64,000 bases of DNA, taken from the NCBI RefSeq assembly GCF_003369575.1, contig NZ_PIOC01000002.1:44928-108927 (forward strand), written 5' to 3'. A model generated the notes under the pieces. The model had not been told where the DNA came from, did not search any database, and worked only from the letters and a program-made list of their open reading frames with translations. Positions 43,864 through 51,664 of the stretch are shown piece after piece; the stretch's first letter is position 1, and the number at the start of each line of letters is the position of its first letter. This DNA comes from Oceanobacillus arenosus. Lineage in GTDB: Bacteria; Bacillota; Bacilli; Bacillales; Amphibacillaceae. A program made the position numbers and the translations under genes.

Positions 43864-44023
43864 AAGAGAAGCCACGTCCAGCTCGTACGCTATACTCCTA
43901 TCGAGACTTTCCTCACCTTATGACAATCTAAGTCAACTGCTTACGCTCTCAAAGAGTTTCCTTTATCTCCTACGGCAAAAGGCCTGGTAGAACATCGCTA
44001 AACGGGCACTTACGCTTTTGTTC
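43864..44023 (-). repeat. Dispersed repeat family 1, copy C
   Basis: Read on the minus strand: AAAAGCGTAAGTGCCCGTTT, GCCGTAGGAGATAAAGG, AGAGCGTAAGCAGTTGACTT, AAGGTGAGGAAAGTCTCG, GAGCTGGACGTGGC. The blocks are in the same order as copy B but more diverged. It lies between the TRAP terminator and the next regulated promoter. Confidence 0.8.
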
Positions 44024-44072
44024 ATAAAAACGATAAGCAAATTTAAATTTATAAAAAAATTGTCGAAAAGGG

Positions 44073-44140
44073 TTGATTTTCGTAACGCTTACATATAAAA
44101 TAAGATTATGAAATTAGTTTGTTTACTAAACAAACGATAT
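44073..44140 (+). promoter_or_regulatory. GPH transporter 1 promoter with cre-like site and ROK operator
   Basis: TTGATT (44073-44078) and TAAAAT (44096-44101) are 17 bp apart. Spacer cre-like TCGTAACGCTTACA. Operator TTAGTTTGTTTACTAAACAA (44114-44133), followed by ACG. Confidence 0.8.
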
Positions 44141-44335
44141 ATTCTATTAATTTTTATTGAAGATACAAGATATGATTTTGTGGGAAAAATCTAATAAATG
44201 ATAGCGGTTTATTAATATTGAAGGTGAAATGGAAAAGAAAATTTCGACGTTAATTAGCAAATTAAATGCGTAAACATTACAAAATGTAAGCGGATATATA
44301 GCTTTAGTGATTTTGACTTCTTGGGAGGGAACATG

Positions 44336-45697
44336 ATGCGTCCATTCGGTATGCGTGATAAACTTGGTTATTTATTTGGTGATTTTGGAAACGATTTCTT
44401 CTTTATTCTAGTAAGTTCATTCTTAATGGTTTACTATACAGATGTTTTTGGCATTAGTGCTGCAGTTGTTGGGGGACTTTTTGCAGTTGCACGATTATGG
44501 GATGCGGTAGCTGATGTTGTGTGGGGTAGATTTATTGATACGAGAAAATCTGGAAAACATGGGAAATTCAGACCGTGGATCTTCAGAATGTCATTCCCGC
44601 TTGTTATTTCTGGGGTGTTAATGTTTGTGCATATTCCGGGTATGTCGGATGGATTTTACTTGGCATATGCGTTTGTGACTTACATCTTATGGGGAACATT
44701 GTATTCTACAGTAAATATCCCTTATGGTTCAATGGCGTCGGTTATCTCTGAAAACGCTTTAGATCGTACTTCATTATCTTCATATCGTGGTTTGGGGGCA
44801 GCATTTGCAGGTATCATTGTAAATGCAGTTGCACCACTAATCGTATTTAAAAACAATGTGGCCGATGCAGGTGGTTTCTTAACAGCAGCAATCATCTTTG
44901 GAATTCTTGCACTTGCATGTTACATGGCTTGTGTGGGATTAACAACAGAACGGGTTGTAGCGCAAGAGAATGATGGTGAAAAGGTTAGCTTACGTGCAAC
45001 AGCTAAAGGACTCGTGAAAAATAAGCCATTAATTGCTATTTTACTAGCATCACTTGTTTTCATGGTAAGTTCTTTGTTGATAGGTTCTGTAAATGTGTAT
45101 TTGTTTAAAAATTACTTTGGTAATGCGGCAGCGTTAAGTATTGTTGGTGTGATTCAAACCATTGCAATGATTGTAGCAATGCCGTTAGTTAAACCTTCAG
45201 TTGCTTGGTTTGGTAAAAAGGAATTAGTATCGGCAGGAATGCTGCTTTCCGCTGTTATATATGGTGTTTTATATTTATTACCAAATGTAACAACGACCGG
45301 GTTCATTATCATTGCAGCGTTTGGAATGTTCGGCTTTTCGTTCTTCAACCTCGTGGTTTGGGCATTTGTAACAGATGTAATCGATTATCATGAGCTTATC
45401 ACTGGATTACGTGAAGATGGAACCGTCTATTCGATTTACTCATTCGCCCGTAAAGTTGGACAAGCAATTGCTGGTGGATTAGGTGGTGTGGCAATAACTG
45501 GGGTAGGTTATGATTCTGCTCTTAAAGTACAAACACAAGCAACCCTTGATGGAATCTATAGCCTTGCAACACTAGTGCCATCCATTATCTTTTTAGTAGT
45601 ATTCTTAATTCTAGTATTTTTCTATCCATTAACTAAACAGCGTGTAAGTAAGCTTTCATCGGATTTGGCAGAGAAGAGAGAAATGGGAAAAAAATAA
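44336..45697 (+). CDS. GPH-family (MFS) sugar/glycoside:cation symporter 1
   Basis: This is about 453 residues from the second ATG (44336), 7 nt after GGGAGGG. It has twelve helices. The GPH signature region RPFGMRDKLGYLFGDFGNDF and RLWDAVADVVWGRFIDTRKSG near the N-terminus, plus FVTDVIDYHELITGLREDGT in the second half, resemble YjmB of the B. subtilis hexuronate locus. Likely substrates are hexuronates or their glycosides. It is a close paralogue of transporter 4 at 51665. Confidence 0.9.
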   Translation: MRPFGMRDKLGYLFGDFGNDFFFILVSSFLMVYYTDVFGISAAVVGGLFAVARLWDAVADVVWGRFIDTRKSGKHGKFRPWIFRMSFPLVISGVLMFVHIPGMSDGFYLAYAFVTYILWGTLYSTVNIPYGSMASVISENALDRTSLSSYRGLGAAFAGIIVNAVAPLIVFKNNVADAGGFLTAAIIFGILALACYMACVGLTTERVVAQENDGEKVSLRATAKGLVKNKPLIAILLASLVFMVSSLLIGSVNVYLFKNYFGNAAALSIVGVIQTIAMIVAMPLVKPSVAWFGKKELVSAGMLLSAVIYGVLYLLPNVTTTGFIIIAAFGMFGFSFFNLVVWAFVTDVIDYHELITGLREDGTVYSIYSFARKVGQAIAGGLGGVAITGVGYDSALKVQTQATLDGIYSLATLVPSIIFLVVFLILVFFYPLTKQRVSKLSSDLAEKREMGKK

Positions 45698-45720
45698 AGA
45701 TTACTCGATGAATCAATTGT

Positions 45721-45772
45721 AACACCCATTTACTATCGTCTGAGGACAGTAGTAAATGGGTGTTTTATATTT
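45721..45772 (+). terminator. Terminator after GPH transporter 1
   Basis: AACACCCATTTACT pairs with AGTAAATGGGTGTT, then TTATATTT. Confidence 0.85.
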
Positions 45773-45795
45773 AATCAAAAAAAAGAAAAAAAGTA

Positions 45796-45860
45796 TTGCT
45801 TTTTTAAGCGCTTACATATATTATAAATTTATAGTTAGTTGGTTTGCAAAACAAACTATG
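45796..45860 (+). promoter_or_regulatory. GPH transporter 2 promoter with cre-like site and ROK operator
   Basis: TTGCTT (45796-45801) and TATTAT (45819-45824) are 17 bp apart. Spacer cre-like TTAAGCGCTTACA. Operator TTAGTTGGTTTGCAAAACAA (45835-45854), followed by ACT. Nearly identical to the region before transporter 3. Confidence 0.8.
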
Positions 45861-45977
45861 AAACTATGTTAATATTGATCAGGGCAGTAGATCAATAGAT
45901 TATGGAATTTGCAACATTAATTTTTGTAATAGTCAATAAAATGGAAACGGTTGATTTAACAAAAGGGGGATAATAAT

Positions 45978-47456
45978 ATGTCGGGTACAGTAGTGGATGG
46001 TGGGCAAAGGTATAACAGAGCGAAGATGTGGCAAATTGGTCTTTTTGCATTAAATAATACTGCAACAAATCTTTATGCGTTTATCCTGGCGTTTGTTGCC
46101 TATTATGCTACAGGAATTGCCGGTCTGGCGGTTGTAGTTGTAAGTACTATTATAACAGCAAGTCGAATTTTTGACGGTATTACAGACCCAATTGTAGGCT
46201 TTATCGTTGATAAGTTGGAGACTAGATTCGGTAAATTCCGACCGTTAATGATTATAGGAAATGTTATCTTAGCAACATCGGTACTAATCATATATAATGT
46301 CACACATTTATTACCGGAGTCAATGCAATTGATCTTCTTTGTACTGATATATGCTATATATATCATTGGTTATACATTCCAAACAACGATTACAAAGGCA
46401 GCTCAAACGGTATTAACGAATGATCCAAAGCAACGACCGCTTTACGCTGTATTTGATGGTGTTTACAATACACTTTTATTTACAGGAGGTCAGATTTTTG
46501 TTGCTTCTTATCTGATGGTAAAGTATGGTGGCTTTACAATGGGATTATTTACAGAGTTGAATACGATTGCAATCATTGCTTCCGCAGTCTTTACAATTCT
46601 AGCAGCCATTGCAATCTCACAGAAGGACCGTAAAGAGTTTTATGGATTAGCAGAAGATACAACAAACACAAGGTTCCGTGATTATTGGACAATCTTAAAG
46701 GGAAACAGACCATTGCAACTGCTAAGTATTGCTACGACTATGGACAAGCTTGGCTTCTCTCTATTAAGATATTCCGTAGTAATGGTTATGTTGTTCGGAA
46801 TCTTATTGGGTGATTATGGATTAAGTGGTACCATTTCCGCTATTACAGTTATCCCAATTTTATTAATAACTTTTGTAGCGGTTGCAATCTCAAGGAAATC
46901 TGGTATGAGAAAGGCCTATATCATTTCAACCTGGATAGCCTTCTTATCCTTAGTTGGTCTCGTTGCTTTATTCTTACTGGTAAACGATCCAACATCAATG
47001 TCACTTTCAAATATTGGTATCAGCATGATTCTATTCATTATCTTGTATACGCTCGCTCTTGGGTTCGGTGGCGTTCCATCAACACTTGTTAATCCAATGA
47101 TCGCTGATGTCTCGGACTATGAAACATCAAAATCGGGTCGCTATATACCTGGAATGTTAGGAACACTATTTTCATTTATTGATAAGCTCGTGACATCTTT
47201 AGCACCTGCAATTGTAGGGATTGCAGTTGCGATGATAGGATTTAGCAACGAATTTCCGACGGTTGATGACGCATTAACGACACCTCTATTTGCAATGACA
47301 ATCATTTTAGCATTTGGAATTCCAGCAATATTATTAGTTGTGTCACTTACCATGATGAAATTCTATAAATTAGATGATAAGAAAATGGAAGAAATTCAGG
47401 CTACCATTGCAGAAATGAAAGAGAAGTCTAACAAGGACGGCGGAGTTGCAATGTAA
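45978..47456 (+). CDS. GPH-family (MFS) sugar/glycoside:cation symporter 2
   Basis: This 492-residue, twelve-helix protein has RYNRAKMWQIGLFALNNTAT, then SRIFDGITDPIVGFIVDKLE and FGKFRPLMIIGN, the GPH cation-binding region, and MIADVSDYETSKSGRYIPGM in the C-terminal half. It forms a tandem pair with transporter 3 and belongs to a different GPH subgroup from transporters 1 and 4. AAAGGGGG precedes the ATG. Confidence 0.9.
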   Translation: MSGTVVDGGQRYNRAKMWQIGLFALNNTATNLYAFILAFVAYYATGIAGLAVVVVSTIITASRIFDGITDPIVGFIVDKLETRFGKFRPLMIIGNVILATSVLIIYNVTHLLPESMQLIFFVLIYAIYIIGYTFQTTITKAAQTVLTNDPKQRPLYAVFDGVYNTLLFTGGQIFVASYLMVKYGGFTMGLFTELNTIAIIASAVFTILAAIAISQKDRKEFYGLAEDTTNTRFRDYWTILKGNRPLQLLSIATTMDKLGFSLLRYSVVMVMLFGILLGDYGLSGTISAITVIPILLITFVAVAISRKSGMRKAYIISTWIAFLSLVGLVALFLLVNDPTSMSLSNIGISMILFIILYTLALGFGGVPSTLVNPMIADVSDYETSKSGRYIPGMLGTLFSFIDKLVTSLAPAIVGIAVAMIGFSNEFPTVDDALTTPLFAMTIILAFGIPAILLVVSLTMMKFYKLDDKKMEEIQATIAEMKEKSNKDGGVAM

Positions 47457-47469
47457 TATCTTTATAAAG

Positions 47470-47507
47470 GAACTGTATCGATAGTCATTAATCGGTACAG
47501 TTTTTTC
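47470..47507 (+). terminator. Terminator after GPH transporter 2
   Basis: AACTGTATCGAT pairs with ATCGGTACAGTT, then TTTTCCC. Confidence 0.85.
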
Positions 47508-47637
47508 CCTTATGATATTCTATTCATATCCTCATTAGCTTTGACTAAGCAACTGAATTTACCCTTTAATTTTAACAATAAGAAATATAAAAAGGGTACT
47601 GATTTGAAAAGTGCTTCCCAAAAAGATAAAAAAGGTA

Positions 47638-47703
47638 TTGATTTTTCAAGCGCTTACATATATTATATAATTTATAGTTAGTTGGTTTGCAAAACAAACT
47701 ATA
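47638..47703 (+). promoter_or_regulatory. GPH transporter 3 promoter with cre-like site and ROK operator
   Basis: TTGATT (47638-47643) and TATTAT (47661-47666) are 17 bp apart. Spacer cre-like TCAAGCGCTTACA. Operator TTAGTTGGTTTGCAAAACAA (47678-47697). The operator and about 100 bp of leader match those of transporter 2, so the regulatory region was duplicated with the gene. Confidence 0.8.
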
Positions 47704-47820
47704 AAACTAGAGTAATGTTGATCTGGGCAGTAGATCAATAGATTTGGGAATTTGCAGTATAAATTTTTATAATAATCAAGTAAATGAAAGCGGTTTATTA
47801 AACAAAAGGGGGAATATTAT

Positions 47821-49308
47821 ATGTCAAGTACAGTAATGGAAAATGAGCAAAGGTATAACAGGACGAAGTTATGGCGGATTGGATTTTTTACATTGAATAA
47901 CACAGCAACAAATATCTATTTATTTTTAATCGGGTTCTTATCCTATTATGCTGCTGGTATTGCTGGATTAGCAGTAGTACTAGTTAGTACCCTTTTAGGG
48001 GCTGCAAGGTTATTTGATGGTCTAATTGACCCAACGATAGGTTATATCATTGATAAAACAGAAACAAAATTTGGCAAATTTAGACCTATCATTGTCATTG
48101 GAAATATCATTACCATCCTTTCTGTCGTATTGATTTTTACAACACATTTATTACCAGAAGGTTTTCGTTTAATATTTATAATATTTGCATTAGTCGTCCA
48201 TAAAATTGGCTATTCGTTACAAACCTCTGCAACAAAAGCTGGACAAACCGTTTTAACAAATGATCCGAAGCAACGTCCGCTTTATATGGCATTTGACGGC
48301 GTTTATAATATTTTTGTTTTTACAGTCGGGCAATTTTATGTTGCTAACTATTTAGTCGCGAAATATGGCAATTTTACAATGAGTTTGTTTATTGAATTGG
48401 TTGCTACAGCTGTAATACTTTCAACAATATTTACTATCCTTGCTGTTATTGGTATTTCAAGTAAAGATAAAAAGGAATACTACGGCTTAGGTGAAGAAAC
48501 AGTAGAAACGAAATCTTTACGTGATTATTGGCGCGTAATAAAAGGAAATCGCCAATTGCAATTGCTTACAATATCGGCTTCAATGGACAAATTAGGCAAT
48601 ACGCTTGGCAGGGATGCTGTAGTAACAGTTATGTTATTTGGTATCCTACTAGGAAATTACGGTCTAAGTGGTACAATTGGATTAATTACGGTGATACCAG
48701 GACTGTTAATAACCTTCTTTGTGACATGGCTTGCAAGAAAGTCAGGACTTCGAAAGACGTATCTTATAGCTGCATGGATTGGTTTACTATCGTATTTAGC
48801 TTTTATTCCATTTTTCCTGATTTTAGACGATCCGACAGTTATTTCACTTGAAAGTATCGGATTTGCAACAATCTTATTTATCTTATTACGTACATTTGCC
48901 CAAGGATTTGGTGGTGCTCCAACAACGCTTGTGGTTCCAATGATTGCTGACGTTTCAGACTATGAAACTGCTAAATCTGGTCGTTATGTAGCGGGTATGT
49001 TTGGAACAATCTTTTCCTTCATTGATCAATTAGTATCATCACTTGCACCAATCATTGTTGGTTTCGTTGTAGCGGCTATAGGTTTTGGAGAGGCTTACCC
49101 AACAGTAACGGATACGTTAACACCATCACTACTTACAGGATTGATAGTCTTGGCATTTATAATACCAGCAGCATGTTTGTTGATTGCTGCAATTACAATG
49201 CATTTCTATAAACTTGACAGAAAGACAATGGAAGACGTTCAAGATAAAATTTCAAAAGCGAGAGGGAATTCGCCATCACCTAAGACTCCTAATGAAACTG
49301 CTGTATAA
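47821..49308 (+). CDS. GPH-family (MFS) sugar/glycoside:cation symporter 3
   Basis: This 495-residue paralogue of transporter 2 shares ARLFDGLIDPTIGYIIDKTE, FGKFRPIIVIGN, TKAGQTVLTNDPKQRPLY and MIADVSDYETAKSGRYVAGM. Divergence is substantial along the protein, so the duplication is not recent and the substrates may differ. AAAGGGGG precedes the ATG and a terminator follows. Confidence 0.9.
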   Translation: MSSTVMENEQRYNRTKLWRIGFFTLNNTATNIYLFLIGFLSYYAAGIAGLAVVLVSTLLGAARLFDGLIDPTIGYIIDKTETKFGKFRPIIVIGNIITILSVVLIFTTHLLPEGFRLIFIIFALVVHKIGYSLQTSATKAGQTVLTNDPKQRPLYMAFDGVYNIFVFTVGQFYVANYLVAKYGNFTMSLFIELVATAVILSTIFTILAVIGISSKDKKEYYGLGEETVETKSLRDYWRVIKGNRQLQLLTISASMDKLGNTLGRDAVVTVMLFGILLGNYGLSGTIGLITVIPGLLITFFVTWLARKSGLRKTYLIAAWIGLLSYLAFIPFFLILDDPTVISLESIGFATILFILLRTFAQGFGGAPTTLVVPMIADVSDYETAKSGRYVAGMFGTIFSFIDQLVSSLAPIIVGFVVAAIGFGEAYPTVTDTLTPSLLTGLIVLAFIIPAACLLIAAITMHFYKLDRKTMEDVQDKISKARGNSPSPKTPNETAV

Positions 49309-49317
49309 TAGGTAAAT

Positions 49318-49357
49318 TAAGAGCTATATCGATTGTTTTCATCGGTATAGCTTTTTT
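49318..49357 (+). terminator. Terminator after GPH transporter 3
   Basis: AAGAGCTATATCGAT pairs with ATCGGTATAGCTTTT, then TTCG. Confidence 0.85.
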
Positions 49358-49466
49358 CGTTTATTATAGATGAGCCAATCTTCATAAAAATCCACTTCTA
49401 CAACTCATTATTATCCCTAACTGAATCTTCTTATTAATTTTAAAAATAAGAAATGTGACAGCGGCA

Positions 49467-49535
49467 TTGAAAAGAAAAACGCTTTCTTGTATGATAATAG
49501 TAAATTTATTTAGTTTGGTTATTAAACAAATCAAA
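49467..49535 (+). promoter_or_regulatory. gntP promoter with cre-like site and ROK operator
   Basis: TTGAAA (49467-49472) and TATGAT (49490-49495) are 17 bp apart. Spacer cre-like AAAACGCTTTCT. Operator TTAGTTTGGTTATTAAACAA (49510-49529), followed by ATCAAA. Confidence 0.8.
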
Positions 49536-49698
49536 CGAAGAAGATCTGTAAGTAGCTTAATAGCTTAATTAACATATGGGGATTTATTGCAGGTTTAGTA
49601 TCATTACTGCATAAGTAACTCTTCATTATCGTGTTGTTATTTACTTTTTGCCATTTCGGAAAGCGATAACAAGTTTGGAGGAACTAGGAGGAATAAGC

Positions 49699-51036
49699 AT
49701 GGATTGGATTATTGACAATATGCCGATTATTTCGGTGGTAATTGGTGTAGCACTGCTTCTATACTTAAACATGCGATTGAAGCTTAATAGTTTTATCGCG
49801 CTATTAATTTCTGCGATTTTCGTAGGGATCTTAAATGGAATGCAGTTGACAGAAGTCTTGGCAACGATTAAGGCTGGATTTGGAAGTACGCTTGGAAGTT
49901 TAGCTCTAATCATCGGATTTGGTGCAATTTTAGGTAAATTAATGGTTGATTCGGGAGCAGCACAGCGAATCGCATCAACGCTACTAGAGAAATTCGGTGT
50001 GAAGAAGGTAGAATGGGCGTTAATTATTATTGGTGCAGTATTTGGAATCTCTGTCTTTTATGAGGTTGCCTTTATGATTCTAGCTCCACTCGTAATTAGT
50101 ATTGCAATAGAAGCTAAAGTACCATATTTACGTTTAGGGATTACAATGGTTGCGGCGACAACGCTCGCACATAGTATCTTCCCACCACAGGCAGGGCCAA
50201 CTGCGCTGGTAGCAGCATATGGTGCGGATATGGGTATGGTTTATATCTTAGGTATTATCGTATTTATTCCTGCGGTTATTGCGGCTGGGATTATTTTACC
50301 GAGATTGTTAAAGAATCTTGATCATGAAGTTCCAGAATTAATGGAAAAACCAAAAGAATTTACAGATGAAGAAATGCCTGGATTTGGTATTAGTCTATTA
50401 GTTCCATTGATTCCAGCAATCATGATTACAGCAGCAACAATCATGAATTTATTCATCGATGAAGGTACGTTGCTTCATCAACTAGTAAACTTCCTTGGAA
50501 GTGCAGAGGTTAGTTTATTAATTGCTGTATTAATTGGAATTTATGTATTTGGACTTCGAGTTGGTCGTAATATGTCTCAAGTAATGGACACATTCGGCGA
50601 TGCAATTAAAGGGATTGCATTAATTATCTTCATTGTCGGTGCTGGTGGAGCCTTCAAAGAAATTATTCTTGAAGCAGGTGTTGGTGATTATATTGCCGAC
50701 ATGATGCAAAATACAACCGTTTCACCATTAATTATGGCATGGTTTATTACAGCATTGATTCGAATTGCAACAGGTCAAGGTGTTGTGTCTGCTATAACAG
50801 CAGCAGGAATTGTAGGTCCATTAATTGACACATTCGATGTAAGCCCTGTCTTGATGGTGCTTGCGACAGCAGTTGGTAGTAACACAATTACACATGTAAA
50901 CGATGCGTCGTTCTGGTTGTTTAAGGAATACTTTGGTCTAACGATTAAAGACACATTCAAGACTTGGGGGCTTCTACTCTTAACGACTTCTGTTGTTGGT
51001 ATATGTGTCGTCTTGATTCTAGATATATTTATATAA
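49699..51036 (+). CDS. GntP-family gluconate/sugar-acid permease
   Basis: This is 445 residues from the ATG at 49699, set by TAGGAGG; ATG 49648 lies upstream of that site. It has about 12-14 helices. Family blocks are LIIGFGAILGKLMVDSGAAQ, VFGISVFYEVAFMILAPLV, AHSIFPPQAGPTALV and VGSNTITHVNDASFWLFKEY. It probably imports gluconate or a related aldonate, feeding GntK directly. It has its own cre/ROK promoter. Confidence 0.93.
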   Translation: MDWIIDNMPIISVVIGVALLLYLNMRLKLNSFIALLISAIFVGILNGMQLTEVLATIKAGFGSTLGSLALIIGFGAILGKLMVDSGAAQRIASTLLEKFGVKKVEWALIIIGAVFGISVFYEVAFMILAPLVISIAIEAKVPYLRLGITMVAATTLAHSIFPPQAGPTALVAAYGADMGMVYILGIIVFIPAVIAAGIILPRLLKNLDHEVPELMEKPKEFTDEEMPGFGISLLVPLIPAIMITAATIMNLFIDEGTLLHQLVNFLGSAEVSLLIAVLIGIYVFGLRVGRNMSQVMDTFGDAIKGIALIIFIVGAGGAFKEIILEAGVGDYIADMMQNTTVSPLIMAWFITALIRIATGQGVVSAITAAGIVGPLIDTFDVSPVLMVLATAVGSNTITHVNDASFWLFKEYFGLTIKDTFKTWGLLLLTTSVVGICVVLILDIFI

Positions 51037-51068
51037 TGGCATTTGTGAGTGCATGGTGTGAAATTCAG

Positions 51069-51106
51069 ACAGAGTATGTATGATTTGTATATGCTCTGTT
51101 TTTTTG
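51069..51106 (+). terminator. Terminator after gntP
   Basis: ACAGAGTATGTAT pairs with GTATATGCTCTGT (wobbles inside), then a run of seven T. Confidence 0.75.
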
Positions 51107-51162
51107 TAGTTAAGAAAGTATAACGACTTTCTTACTACATAAGTGCAACCAAGTCTTCTAAT
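51106..51162. repeat. Dispersed repeat family 2, partial copy
   Basis: GTAGTTAAGAAAGTATAACG, ACTTTCTTACTAC, ATAAGTGCAACCAAG: the first stem-loop and the start of the second as in the copy at 57450. Confidence 0.7.
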
Positions 51163-51186
51163 ATCTTATTAAAAAATTTAAAGAAA

Positions 51187-51256
51187 ACGCTTGCTTTATT
51201 AACTGCTTTCGAATATTATTAATGTACAGTTAATTTGTTCGACCAACAAATTAATT
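51187..51256 (+). promoter_or_regulatory. GPH transporter 4 promoter with cre-like site and ROK operator
   Basis: TTGCTT (51191-51196) and TATTAT (51214-51219) are 17 bp apart. The cre-like AAAACGCTTGCTT overlaps the -35. Operator TTAATTTGTTCGACCAACAA (51230-51249), followed by ATTAA. It is about 400 nt from the next start codon, much further than in the other units. Confidence 0.7.
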
Positions 51257-51664
51257 AAGCTATTGAAAAGCGAACTAGAATAAAAGAGCAAATAGAGGGG
51301 GATCAGCAGAAATCAAGTGATATTCACCTTTGTTCAATTGAATGCGTTATCACAACTTTATGAGATGATGCTTTAGCAAATGTAAAATCGATTATCGAGA
51401 AGTGGCTAACGCTCAATTTAGTAGGTAAGAAAGCATAAATACTTTCTTAACGAATAAGTGCAACTAAGGCTGTCAATTGAAAGCTGTGTGACGACCAAGG
51501 TTTCCATGTGATGAAGCTGAATATAAATGAATTGATTCATATGTGGGGCAGGATAACTGCTATAGTTATAGTCTAGTAAGTCAAATGAACACGTTATCAA
51601 ATATTAGTTTATTGGGTAAACAAACAAAGGATTTTACATCATGAAAATGTTGGAGGGGAATAAA
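51257..51664 (+). other. Long leader of GPH transporter 4 containing a repeat and a second operator
   Basis: After the promoter the region contains AGAGGGGG followed by no lasting frame (short open stretches only), a family 2 repeat (51417-51500), and a second operator-like TTAGTTTATTGGGTAAACAA at 51604-51623 just before the ribosome site. A small gene may have decayed here, or the repeat inserted into the leader. Confidence 0.55.
51417..51500. repeat. Dispersed repeat family 2, copy in the leader of GPH transporter 4
   Basis: TAGTAGGTAAGAAAGCATAA, ACTTTCTTAACGAATAAGTG and CAACTAAGGCTGTCAATTGA match the 57450 copy in order. The right end is degenerate. Confidence 0.65.

Noticed and set aside
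48528..48851. 107-codon plus-strand frame inside GPH transporter 3
   Set aside because: Shadow frame of a clear transporter gene; composition is not protein-like.
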